This document shows positions 36,330 through 47,519 of a stretch of DNA of 64,000 bases, one piece after another. The notes beneath the pieces are model-generated. The model made no database searches. It was not told the DNA's origin and saw nothing but the letters and a program-made list of their open reading frames with translations. The stretch lies in contig NC_134137.1 of NCBI RefSeq assembly GCF_033958435.1, positions 221,257,501 through 221,321,500 of the forward strand. The letters are read 5' to 3'. Positions within the stretch are counted from its first letter, which is position 1, and every line of letters starts with the position of its first letter. The stretch is from Carettochelys insculpta (Eukaryota; Chordata; Testudines; Carettochelyidae). Position numbers and translations under genes: made by a program.

Positions 36330-36845
36330 TTCAGCTGCAATGCAGGTCTTCCAATATTACAATGGAAAAGAGGCGATTGAGGGGCGATATGATAGAGGTA
36401 TATAAAATCATGAATGGTGTGGAGAAAGTGAATATAGAAAAATTATTTACCTTTTCCCATAATACAAGAACTAGGGGACACCAAATGAAATTGATGGGTA
36501 GTAGGTTCAAAACTAATAAAAGGAAATTTTTCTTCACACAGCGCACAGTCAACCTGTGGAACTCCTTGCCCGAGGAGGCTGTGAAGGCCAGGACTCTATT
36601 AGGGTTTAAAAAAGAGCTTGATAAATTTTTGCAGGTTAGGTCATAAATGGCTATTAGCCAGGGATAAAGTATGGTGCCCTAGCCTTCATAACAAGGGCAG
36701 GAGATGGATGGCAGGAGATAAATCACTTGATCATTGTCTTCTGTTCTCCTTCTCTGGGGCACCTGGCATTGGCCACCGTCGGCAGATGGGATGCTGGGCT
36801 GGATGGACCTTTGGTCTGACCCAGTATGGCCGTTCTTATGTACAA
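36330..36845 (+). repeat. CR1-clade LINE 3' end, + strand
   Basis: Reads [19 protein letters not shown], then [19 protein letters not shown], the C-terminal hallmark of CR1/L2-type ORF2, followed by its 3' untranslated region ending GGTCTGACCCAGTATGGCCG at about 36833. Lies head-on against the inverted CR1 copy at 35990-36310. Confidence 0.85.
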
Positions 36846-38105
36846 GAACAAATAACTCCCCTGCAAACTCCAGCCTTGCTTCTAGTGTCTGAACAATTTA
36901 TTTCGCTGGGCTCTTCAGGGGAGAGTTTTTCTAAGGTCCTGTTTTTCTGTGAAATAAGAACTTTGTGGCACTCCATTTGCAAGGAATGACCCTACTGCAT
37001 CACAACCCTATCTTCTCATTATCTTGCATCTACACACCCCCTACGTCTAGTGCTGCTGTGGGAGAATTCTAGCCACAGGCTCTAATTCTGAGTCCTGATT
37101 GTCTTATACAGAAGGAACTGGAACTGCCAAGCTATTGCTGGAATTCACAAGTGAAGTGAAATTGTTATATTTATCTACTTCCCTGTGGCTTCAGGGTTGT
37201 ATGGGCCATAACAATGGTTTCTAACATCTTTTTCCCCTCGTCACAGGGCCCTTTACAGATGAAGCTTCACAGGCTAAGCACAAGATCAGCCCAGCCCAGT
37301 TACTTATTTATGAATCACTGAGTGGAGGAAGAAGAGAGGAACTGTTCGTAGAAACACGCAACGAATAGGAACTCGGAAGGATTAGGTGAGGGTAAGCGGC
37401 ACAAAAATGAAGGTTACAGAGTCACAAAATTTAAGGCAAGAATGGGTCACCACATAGGTGCCATCTTCCTCTGGGCCTGGGGGGTGCTCAACCTCCTGCT
37501 CTGCCCCAAGCCTTGTCCCACCCCAGCCCTTCCATCAAGTCCCATCACCTGCACCCCCTTCATGCCCCTTCCCCTAAGTAAACCCCGTCCCCATTCCTCC
37601 CAGAGCCTCCTTCACATTGTGAAACAGTTGATTAAAGAAGATGGGAAGGGGAAGGGGTAGGAGTCAATCGTTGGGGCCATCGGCATGTGGGAGCCACTGG
37701 GGGTTGAGGAAGAGGTAGTAGATGGCTGCTCATTTTTTTTCTGTGGATGCTCTGGCCTCAGCGCACTCACAGAATCAGCACCTGTGGGTTATCGAATCAT
37801 TGTAGTTTGGCCTCCTGCGCATCACACATGCCGCCCAGCACCTGCACTCTAATCCCAACAACCAAAATTAAACCAAGGTGTTCCAGTCCCCAGGAGACTA
37901 AAGCGCTATTTAGTGTGGCACAGGCAGAGAGCTGAGAGACCGAGGTGCACTAGCGACCCAGGCCCCTGCAGTGGTAAATAAAATGATTGGGCTTCCCCAG
38001 ATAATCCTAGCAAGTCACCTGCACCCACACACTGCAGAGATTCGCCAGGGTGCCTGTCAATCTCACCTGGGGGGAATTCCTCCTGTCCTCGCTAAGGGTG
38101 ATCAG
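36846..38105. other. No gene recognised
   Basis: Unique-looking sequence. The C-rich stretch 37465-37620 gives a low-complexity frame without domain features. Confidence 0.5.
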
Positions 38106-38108
38106 TTA

Positions 38109-38520
38109 GGCTGCTTCTACACTTGTAATGAGGCAATTCGAAGGAGGCTAATGAAGTGCTAATGTGCGTATTCAGTGCCTCATCAGCAGCATGGTAGCCG
38201 TGCAAATTTCGAAGTGCAGACTTCAAATTGCAGATTGACAGTGAAGATGGGGGCAGCTTCAAAATAAGCGCCCCACTTCCACATTCCCTTATTCCCCCAG
38301 AACTAGATCGGAGTAAGGGAATGTGGAGGTGGGGCGCTTATTTCGAAGCTGCCCCCATCTACACGGTCAATCTGCATTTCAAAGTCTGCACTATGAAATT
38401 TGCATGGCTGCTATTATGCTAATGAGGCGCTGAATATGCATGTTAGCACCTCATCAGCCTGCTTCAAATGTTCTTATTACCATGCACCTCTGATGGGAGT
38501 GGGCGGGTGTAGAAGCAGCC
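38109..38520. mobile_element. Harbinger MITE, 412-bp near-perfect palindrome, TTA target duplication
   Basis: Begins GGCTGCTTCTACACTTG and ends GTGTAGAAGCAGCC, with TTA at 38106-38108 and 38521-38523. Almost the whole element pairs with itself around a centre near 38290-38310 (AAGGGAATGTGGA arms, GGGGCGCTTATTTCGAA). Noncoding. Confidence 0.85.
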
Positions 38521-38789
38521 TTAGACTCTGAGCATGTGAGCAAGAACCAGCCAGCCAAGCGCCTCGGCAAGAAAGACAGCACCCGGCCTGTCTCATCCAC
38601 TGTGCCATCATCAGCTGCGGCCATCATGGCTGCTTCAGAGGAAGGAGCCACTCCCCTTGCCCCCAGAACACAATATATATAGGAGAAATCCCTTCTTGAC
38701 CCATGCAGATGGCCAACTGACACCCACAAGCATGAGATTTTGGGAACACCAGACATTAATTTGAAGGGACTGCCCCCAGGGCTGCTGAA

Positions 38790-40030
38790 CACTGTCCCTA
38801 TCACAAGCCACCCATCGTACAATCACACTCCAGCTGGTCCAGCTTGCTCTTAAATCTACTTGAGCTGTTTTCCCCCATGACACCTAGGGAGGGACTGTTC
38901 CAGAATCTCGACCTCTGATGGTTAGAAACCACCTTCTATTGTCCAGCCTGAATTTAACGGACAGTTTATACCATTTGTTCTTATGCCAGCATTGTTCTAT
39001 ACTCTAAATAGTGATTCTCCCTCTCTGGAGTTTTCTTCCCAACTGTATTTGGAGAGAGCCATCATGACCCTTCTCAGTTTTCTTTCTGCAGAACTAAACA
39101 AGCCAAACTCTTCCATTCACCTCTTATAAGATAGGCCCTACAATCTCCTGATAGTCCTAGTAGCTCTTCTCTGCATCTGTTCCAGTTTCAGTTAATTGTT
39201 CTTGAGCATAGGTGACCACAACTGCACACAGTGTTCCAGAGGAGGTCTAACCACTGCCTGGTACGTGGGCATTAGTGCTTCTCTTTCTATTGATGGTGCC
39301 TCGTCTAAAACATTCGAGGGTCACGTTTGCCTTTTTCACATCCACACCACATCAGTGGCTCATAGTCATCCTGTGATCAACGCCCATGTCCAGTTCTCCC
39401 TCCTCCTCCTCTGTCACTTCCAACCAACGAGCTGCCGCCTGATAGCAGAAAATACTGTTAGACTCCGAGTGCGTGGCCTTGTACTTTCTTTCTGTCATCT
39501 CAGTTTTCAGGGTGATCCAGAGCTTCCTGAATAATGTTCTAACTTCCTCTGTACTGACAATGTCTTCTGCCTTTGTTTTGTCACACAATTTTATCTACAT
39601 GCTCTGACTGTTCATGCCAAAGTCATTCATAAAAGTATGAAATAAGATTGGCCCCAAGATGGATCCTTGATGAACTCCTTGAGCTATCCCCCTCTCATCT
39701 AATAGTTCACCTTTCAGCACAACCCGCTGTCCTTTCCCCTGGAGCTAGTTCCTCATCAACCTCACAATTCTTGTCTGAATCTGCAGATACTCTATTAGTT
39801 TCCCATGCCATGTCACAAAGTCCAGCTATATTAGATCGACTGCATTTCCCTTATCTGAAAAATCAGTTATTTTCCCAAAGGTGGGTATCAGGTTTGCTAA
39901 ACTCAAGTGTCATTATTTCCCCTTCTCCGTGTCTCTCCATGAACTTAATTCTTGTTTCATTCATAGAGTAATAGATCTGTAATTTTGCAGCTCACATTTT
40001 CCCTTTCCCAAATACAGGTCTGACATTTAC
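38790..40030 (-). repeat. CR1-clade LINE, 1.2-kb inverted segment
   Basis: Blocks such as TTAGAAACCACCTTCTATTG, CTCTTCTCTGCATCTGTTCC and GGATCCTTGATGAACTCC are inverted CR1 ORF2/3' sequence. Many stops in the - strand frame. No intact coding remains. Confidence 0.75.
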
Positions 40031-40047
40031 TGTTCTCGCTTCATATT

Positions 40048-40215
40048 AAAAAAGGACACCCCTGAGAGGCAGTGTATTTGTGTCAGTATCTACCAACTCA
40101 CCTCGTATTCATGTGTTCTAGTATATACAGTACACTAATACAATGTGAGCTGGTAGATACTGATGCAGATACACTCCCTCTCAGGGGTGTCTTCTTTGAA
40201 AGGTCAAATATGGTA
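40048..40215. repeat. 168-bp palindromic hairpin element, copy 1
   Basis: Left arm GGACACCCCTGAGAGGCAGT and on through AGTATCTACCAACTCACCT; right arm the reverse complement (AGGGAGTGTAT... on the other strand), centre near AGTATATACAGTACAC. A nearly perfect stem of about 75 bp. The second copy is at 63668-63845. Small noncoding DNA transposon or foldback. Confidence 0.7.
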
Positions 40216-40245
40216 TCCCAACTAGTCACATGGTAGCACCATGAA

Positions 40246-40790
40246 GGCTGTGTCTGGACTAGCCCTCAGCTTCAAAGGGGGCATGGTAATTAGGGTGTTA
40301 GGAGATTACCAATGAAGTGCTGTGGTGTATATGCCACACTTCATTAGGCTAATTCTGCCCCACGGCAACTTTGAAGTGTGAAACTTTGAAGTGCCGGCTT
40401 GCGTGTAGCTGCGGGTCAGCCGCGGGTACTTTGAAGTGCCTGTGCTACTTCAAAGTCCCTTTACTCCTTAGAATTTGCCCACTAGCCCAAATTTGCATGG
40501 CCATTTCGAAGATTACTAATGAGACACTGAAATGCATATTCACCAACTTCGAAAGCCCCTTATTCCTATCTGCTGCTAGGAATAAGGGGATTTCGAAGTT
40601 CTTGCGGTGCTTTCGAAAAGGAGCCCCGTCTGGATGAGTTGTGCGGCAGTGAAAATCGGCAATTTCAAAGAGCTGTGGCTGGCGGCATGCTAATGAGGCG
40701 CTGAATATGCATTTCAGTGCCTCATTAGTAATCTTCGAAATGGCCATTTGCATGGGCATTTTGAAGATTTGGGCTAGTGTAGACGTAGCC
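40246..40790. mobile_element. Harbinger MITE, about 545 bp, with strong inner palindrome
   Basis: Left end GGCTGTGTCTGGACTAG, right end CTAGTGTAGACGTAGCC followed by TTA. From about 40474 to 40780 the arms pair extensively (ACTAGCCCAAATTTGCATGG, TTACTAATGAG, TTTCGAAGAT). The left 230 bp differ, so it may be a composite or nested pair. Confidence 0.7.
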
Positions 40791-41685
40791 TTAGAGGCAC
40801 CACCCAACCCTCCCAGCCCAGAGGAAGAAGAAGCAGGGGAAAGGTGAATAAAAATCACCTAGTGCCCTCCTGATTCTGGACTGTCCCAGGGAGCTGCTTC
40901 CAGTTAGCAGCCCAGTGCAACCCACCTGTTGATGGCAGTCTGATCCAATAGTAGGGTAGTGTTATGACCCTGCTCCTGCAACCTCTGTCATATGCACACA
41001 CCTTCTGTTTGCACTGGCAGGAAGAAGCCTCAGAGAGCAACCTGCAGCTGTCTGTGCCTGCCCTGGAGGAATTCTCCCATGACTGGTTCCATAGCAGCAT
41101 ACAGAGGGCAACATGAGGGAGTTGTTATTGAGCTTAAAAACACCCCCATTGACAGCAGCTTCACTGCAACGGGCATCTCTGTGAGCTCCCTTGCCTCTTC
41201 ACTTTTACAGTCTTTCCCCAGTCATTCAATGACTGTGCTAGATAAACAGAAGAAGAATATGTATCTTGGTTTCAGATACTCATAAGGCAAACATTGCCTC
41301 TGCACACATGGGGGTTTATATGGCTTTTGCACACATTTAGATATAAAGAAGTGTGGCTTTGAAACAAAATGTTGTGTGTAATTTGCACACCAGGTACACT
41401 GGTCTTTAATACAAATCAAACAATGCCTTCCCTGATGCACCATAAGTCGTTTGAGAAGCAGACAGAAAACAACATCACTATCATAAAAACAATCTATAAA
41501 CTACCTCATAGCACAATTGCAGAGAATCTTATGAGGGTGGTTTTAATTCAAAGAAAATAAAACAGACCAGCACGACAGTAACATATTATCACATTGATGC
41601 CCTACATCTGCTTCCCACACTCGGTTTCAAACTACATGCAGCCCACAAACTGCAAGCAGAGTTAAAAGTCACTTCTCTGTTTAAA

Positions 41686-41940
41686 ACAAAAAAGCAGTCA
41701 AGTAGCACTTTAAAGACTAACAAAATAATTTATTAGGTGAGCTTTCGTGGGACAGACCCACTTCTTCAGACCATAGCCGGAGCAGAACAGACTCAATATT
41801 TAAGGCACAGAGAACCAAAAATAGGAATCAAGGTGGACAAATCAGAAAAAATATTATCAAGGTGAGCAAATCAGAGAGTAGAGAGGCAAAAGTGGCGGGA
41901 AGTCAAGAATTAGATTAAGCCAAGTAATACGTGGGTCAAA
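41686..41940 (-). repeat. Penelope-like repeat, second subfamily
   Basis: Read on the - strand: CTGAAGA, an exact GTGGG/CCCAC hairpin, GAAA (41743-41769), then AATTATTTTGTTAGTCTTTA, AAGTGCTACTTGACTGC. It shares the CTGANGA-hairpin-GAAA and TTAGTCTWTAARGTGC modules with the other subfamily. Noncoding here. Confidence 0.6.
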
Positions 41941-42364
41941 ACCAGCGTGGCTCCCTGTTCAGTGTTGCCCTGACAGATGACTTCACCTTGTTTTCAGAGC
42001 CCCATGCAAAAGGAACAAATAAATACATTAGAGACAGAGACACCAGTGCAGCCAGGGGATATCTCCATCTTAACTTCAGTTTCCCAAAAGCACACTCTTC
42101 CCCCAACCCCACCATCTTGCATTTGATCAGTGTGTTCTTTTTTCTCTGTTGGAAAGACATCTTGAGCCATGGAAATACTGGGTATGTGGAGTCACCCAGG
42201 GCACACTGGATATAAACACCATCAGTATTAGTATTGGTAGGAGATGCTGATCATGCAGTTCTCATTTTGCTGTCTTGAAAGTGTGGCCTTTTATTTTCAA
42301 ATTCTGGCATTGTGAACTATGTCTGGCCACCCTATGTACCTATTCATGGGTCTCCCACATCAAT

Positions 42365-42600
42365 TCACAAAAGGAGTGGAGGGCAACCTGCAGCCCATGG
42401 GTAGCTCATGGGGTTCTATGTGTGAACCATGAGCTATTTTATTCACCATTGCCCATGCACGGGCTTGCCAGATTTCCATCCGCAGTATTTTCTTACTGGT
42501 ATTACTGAAGTGACAAACACGTATGTTAGCCACACAAATTTCTTTATCGCTTCCACACACCAGGGACACATACACCTTTTCCCAATCCTGAGGGCTTAAG
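42365..42600. mobile_element. Possible hAT-like relic
   Basis: GGGCAACCTGCAGCCCATGG followed by AGCTCATGGGG resembles the 'GGCCCGCGGG' hAT relics of reptile genomes. Boundaries and family are uncertain. Confidence 0.25.
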
Positions 42601-43781
42601 GTATGACCCTGTTAATTTAAACTCCCACCCTTACCCAATTCCTAGGGCACAGGGCATAAATTCCCTGCACGTGTGCAGGATCTGTGCCACTGAAAAAGCC
42701 TTACACAGTAATTTTCTCATTCTGTTTATTTACAGTTACCAAGAAAACAGAATACATACTAAGCACAAAGTATCATGCTCACCAACCCTGATAAAGGCAG
42801 GCAGACTTCCCCTATGGGGACAGAAAAAGTCACTCTCTGGATGCTGGTCGCTGCACCTCAGGGTCTGGCAGTTCTGGTCTTGGGGATGAATCCTGCCAGG
42901 TTTTCTCCATTTGTGATGTTTGTTTTTTTGGTTTTTTTTATTTTCCTTTCCTTCCTGGTGTTTTCCTTCTTGGACTTCAGTTCAGATAGTGAAACCTGAG
43001 TACTGCTTAGCTCTCCCTTGACCACATATTTTAGTTTAATTTTACTAACCAATCATACCCTACTGTAACAGAATTACCTAGCCAATCAAGTCCTACCACC
43101 TTAATTGATTTACACCTAGCAAAATTATTATATATCAGACAGAAACAATTACTAACTAGAGAAAGCCCAGACAGAAAACAGAGCAAAAGTGAAGACAGAC
43201 GTCACAGAATGGGGATTTCACAACCTCAGTTATTAATAAGTACTTTCTTGCTAAGCGATGTGCTGTTAACTAAATTTTCTTTACCCATCTTGAGATCTGC
43301 TTTCTTTATCTGGTGATGGTGTGTTAGAATGTGGTCTCTCTCTTAACAGTTTGGAGTGACACTATTGTAATGAGATTTAGACAGAATGTATGTGACTTGT
43401 AGCTCTACAGTTAATGGCTGCTGCTCTTCATTGTGGCTGTGAAAAAGGCTTCAGGCTTCTCAATATGGTTATAGAAAAAAACATGTTTGTTATACTGTTA
43501 CATGTAAAACAAGGGCGCATGAAGAGAGGCGGATGTTGATTGCATTCAACATTGTGAGAGCCATGTCCTCCCTCTGCAGCCATTCACAACGCTACTACGG
43601 TTCAATCCACACATGCTGCAAATTCTAAAGATGCAAACACAGTTAGCAAAACTAACTTATCCTGGGAGACTGTTTTGATTACAACAATCCTACAGCCGTC
43701 TGAGATGATGGAGGGCCACTCTTATGGCCCACACACTAGCCTAGGCTGCCCTCGCAGCACAATGGTCTATATTACCACAAA

Positions 43782-43858
43782 GCGTCAGAGAGGTAGCCAT
43801 GTTAGTTTGTGTCTTCAAAAACAACAAGTCCTGTGGCACCTTAGAAGTCTTTTCGGTT
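43782..43858 (-). repeat. Penelope-like repeat, terminal fragment
   Basis: CAGAGAGGTAGCCATGTTAG, CTTCAAAAACAACAAGTCCT, GTGGCACCTTAGA match the terminal half-unit of the palindromic family. Truncated before the hammerhead-like part. Confidence 0.6.
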
Positions 43859-45544
43859 AGTGTACAGCTAAAATTTCCAAAGGTTCTGTCCTCCCTGAGC
43901 ATGCTCAGACCTCTCATATCTCTTAGTGTTGATCAAACTGTGCATATGTCATCCCCACAGAGTGACTGAGCATGCCTCAGCCCACAACTCTGGGACAAAG
44001 CTGTACTTTCCATGTGTTGGTAGCCCCAGGCCTGGGTGTGGCTCTGCACTGGACCTGAGAGCAGGGATCCTGTCTCTCCTGTTCTGGCAGTGAGCTGATC
44101 CCTACTGACACCCAGACAGCAAGGAGAAAGCTGTCCAACTCGAGTGCAGAGAGGACAAGAGCCAGAATGGGGAAAGAAGTACATTGGAGTGAGGAGTCTG
44201 GTGAGAGTGAGCCTGAAATGGGGAAGAGGGAAACTGGGACTTGTGTGGGGAGCAGGAGGTTAGACTAGGACCTCTTGTGCAAGGAGACAGACTGGCATTT
44301 GGGAGAGAGAGTGGGAGGCTGTGAGGGGAGGTTGTGAGGAACATTGAGACTGGAAGAGGAGGGAAGGTGGATGAGGTGACAGCCATTAATGGGGATGGGG
44401 GATAAACGCAGGACAAGGAGGCAGAAATGGTAAAAACTGGGACAGGCTGGGTGAGGACACTGGGTTGAAGGGTTTGTGTGGGGCCAATTGACTGTGAATT
44501 GGTAGGAAGGGGGAAGACTGAGGTTCAGATTGTGAGCCTGGAGAGCGGTGGAACTACTTCAGATTTTTTTGAGGGAGAAGGCATTCTTGTTCATGCCCCA
44601 TCACTTCTACGGTCCCTTGTTTCAATCTCTGTTTGTCTGCATCTCCCTAGGGGCTCCAGGTCTCCCTCAGCCAGGATTCTCCCCCAGTATCTTACCCACA
44701 GGGTCCTTGAGTCAGTGCTGCCAGAAGCCAAATTCTTGGAGAACACCCCTGGATGCTGCTGAAGAAGAACAGACTCCTCATGCACCAGATCTTAACACCA
44801 CTTGGCCCAGCCAACTTGGTGTGGGCAGAGGGGTAAGTGAGCTAAGTCTCAGTGGCACTGCAACCCCATGAACCAGGTCACAAGGCCCCTCACTGAAATT
44901 TGGACCAGCTGCCCTTCTGTCTGTACAGAAAAGTAGCTAGGTCAAATTTCGGTGGTATTGCCATCACACAGATGGAGTGACACTCCAGACTGCCCTGGCA
45001 GTAGCTGCATTGCTTAGTATGGGACCACGGCTTGAAAGTGGTATAGCCAACAACTCCTCTCACCTTGGATAAGCAGCCTGTAGAACTTTGAGCAAGTACA
45101 AAAGCTGGAGGTGGGGGTCGCCACCAATCCTCCTAACTAGCATCATTGCCAGAGGGAGAAGCTAGGATCAATTGAGCAAGTGACTAGATGAGAAGCTGGA
45201 AAGTAGAGATTGGGCCTGGGTAGGCAAGAAGAATCAAGGAGCCAGAGGAGAAGAGACAGGCATGCCAGAATGAAGGTTGTCTGTGCAACCTTAATGTGCC
45301 CCCCACCACACCTTTGTTCATATACAGTATGATTCAGGCTTTAATTGCATGATCAAATACTATTTTTCCCCTACAGAAGCCCCACCTCATTCAAGGAACA
45401 GAATGGACTTGCTCTGGGGAAGAATTAGAGCTGTGTAGCCGAGGAGACTGTTGCTGGTAGGACACTTGCCTCACTCATTGCAAAAATTGGAAGGTATACA
45501 CTAAATGAAGCAGGCATTTGCAGAAAGAGGAAGGAGGGTCTCAT

Positions 45545-45935
45545 GGTCAAAGCAGATGAATGCTGACCTGGACTCTAGTTTTGCCTCTGCCACATAGTTC
45601 CAATATGATGGTTGGCAATTCACTCAAATTGAACTTCCCACAAGTGATCATTAATTGTTCCTCTTTTCCCGGGTGCCTGAACTGAGAGCCTGGGGTCTAA
45701 GATGCAGGACACAGAGCCACCTTAGCTGCAACTGTAGTCAGTGGAAGCAGAGCTGTATATATAATGGTAAATATTCTGAAAAAGCTGATCCTAAAATGTG
45801 GAGACACTTTGGACCTTGCTTGCCCTGTGCCTCAGTTCCCCCTCCACAAAATGGGAATAACAGCCCCACAGCACTTTGGGAAGTCATGTTTTTGAAGCTT
45901 TCAGATACCGTAGGAGGAAATTAATAAGTCCTTCT
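45545..45935 (+). repeat. MIR (CORE-SINE) copy
   Basis: GACCTGGACTCTAGTTTTGC, CTCTGCCACATAG and, after an insertion, TGCCTCAGTTCCCCCTCCAC, AAAATGGGAATAACA are the two conserved halves of MIR. Confidence 0.65.
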
Positions 45936-46582
45936 TCTGAGCAGGGTTTGACCAGTGCTTAGGGCTACACATTGAACAACAGGGAAGAAAACAAATGTTG
46001 AACGTGTGCTCATTAAGTGATCGCTATCACTATCCGTTCTGTGCAGGGGCCTTATGAATCACATACTACGTGACCATATAAGTCTCTTCCCAAGCCTCTA
46101 CCAATCTCCCCCTCCTCTAGCCAAGGAACTTAACCAAATAAACCAGATAGCCTTCAAAAACAAAACCAAGCTTTCAGCAGAGGTTTGATCCAAACAGGAA
46201 GAAGCACCAGAGAATTTAGGAAGTCAGCTAGGTGCTTTGCCACTCCGAATGAGTGTACATGCGTGGTGCTCAGCTACTGTGGTGATAGGTGTCAGCCAGT
46301 AGTAGGCCCCAAGTTAGACAAAATAGTTATAATTAAAGCTTGTATCATAATGCACATGCGCACATGCTACATAAAGTTGCACAAGCAATGTGAATCTGGT
46401 ATCTCTTTATGTGTGAGTGGTTAACTTTGCAAACGTAACGTTCTTTAAGCAGAGGGGTTTTTTTTCTGTAATTTATAGTTTCTTAAAAACCACTCTGCCT
46501 GCTCCTTTACTGCCATCTAGTGATCAGCACCAGTAGTTCTAGTTTCCTTTATTACTGGGTAGTTAACTGTACATCTGCACTG

Positions 46583-46711
46583 GTATCAGAGAGGTAGTCT
46601 GTATCTTCAAAAACAACAAGTTCTGTGGCACCTTATAGACTAACAGATATTTTAGAACATTGGCTTTCATGGGCAAAGACCCACTTTGTCAGATGCATGA
46701 GTCTTCACTGA
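46583..46711 (-). repeat. Penelope-like repeat, single half-unit
   Basis: GTATCAGAGAGGTAGTCTG through GTGGCACCTTATAGACTAAC to GGGCAAAGACCCACTTTGTC. On the - strand it retains the hairpin and GAAA, but CTGACAA has lost a core G. Possible flanking duplication CTGCACTG / CTTCACTG. Confidence 0.6.
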
Positions 46712-47282
46712 AGTTTTTAATATGAAATCAGACGAAGCTGTTGATGCAAATCCCATTTTTGCACTGGGGCAATGAACTTACACTGGGGGTTGCCCTCTGG
46801 CACAAATACATCTGTGTAGGCCTATCTCCAGCTGGTTTCTCCTTCACTGACTTGAAATGAATAAGCTGCAGGATCAGCCTTAGCCTTATCAGTGAAAGTC
46901 TGGGGCTGGGAGGACTGATGCCTGTCCCAAACCATGGTCTGATTGGCTAGCTGAACCTTTATAGTGATGACAGCTGTGTTAACTCCCAATAGGGTATAAT
47001 AAAGACTCCTGAACAAAAGAAACACAAACCCTTGTATCCACAGTGGAAGTATCAGCCGTGACACTGAGAAGGGGAAAGCTGTTCCAGAGTAATCTTTGCT
47101 ATCTATTTTTGAATTGAGTATCACAAGCCTGAAATGCAAAGGCAGCCAAAGCCAAGGTTCATCCTTCCCTGCTACCTTCTTCCTGGTCTGCCTTCTTACC
47201 CCCTTCTGGGGTGCACGGAAGCTTGCCTTGTTTGTTTCTGTCCTGAATAGTGCCTAACCTGGGACTAGGTAACTGCACATAC

Positions 47283-47472
47283 ACACACCTCCTAGAGCTG
47301 GAAGAGACTTTAGGAGGTCATCTAGTCCAGTCTCCTGCTCTCTTGGCAGGGCCAAGCACTATCCCTGACATCTATTTGCCTCAATCCCTAAATGGCCTCC
47401 TCAAGGGCTGAGCTCACAACCTTGGGTTTAGCAGGCCAATGCTCAAACCACTGAACTACCCCTTCCCCCCTT
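47283..47472 (-). repeat. Tortoise Pol III SINE (tRNA-derived head, CR1-like tail)
   Basis: On the - strand the head reads GGGGTAGTTCAGTGGTTTGA (box A TAGTTCAGTGG), then CCTGCTAAACCCAAGG and TTGTGAGCTCAGCCC (box B region), then a body ending in GGACTAGATGACCTCC and TCCAGCTCTAGGAGG, which mirrors the CR1 3' end. This tRNA-Lys-related SINE with a LINE-like tail is characteristic of cryptodiran turtles and is the main taxonomic marker of the window. Confidence 0.85.
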
Positions 47473-47519
47473 AATTTAAAATTCTCACCCATACCCCATG
47501 TCTATTTTAACTTGTTTGA

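Larger units (their letters stand above)
41941..45544. other. Mostly unassigned; purine-rich tract at 44150-44480
   Basis: Apart from the entries at 42365 and 43782, nothing is recognised. The strongly GA-biased block 44150-44480 (GGGAAGAGGGAAACTGGGAC and on) may be part of an old DNA transposon. Confidence 0.4.
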
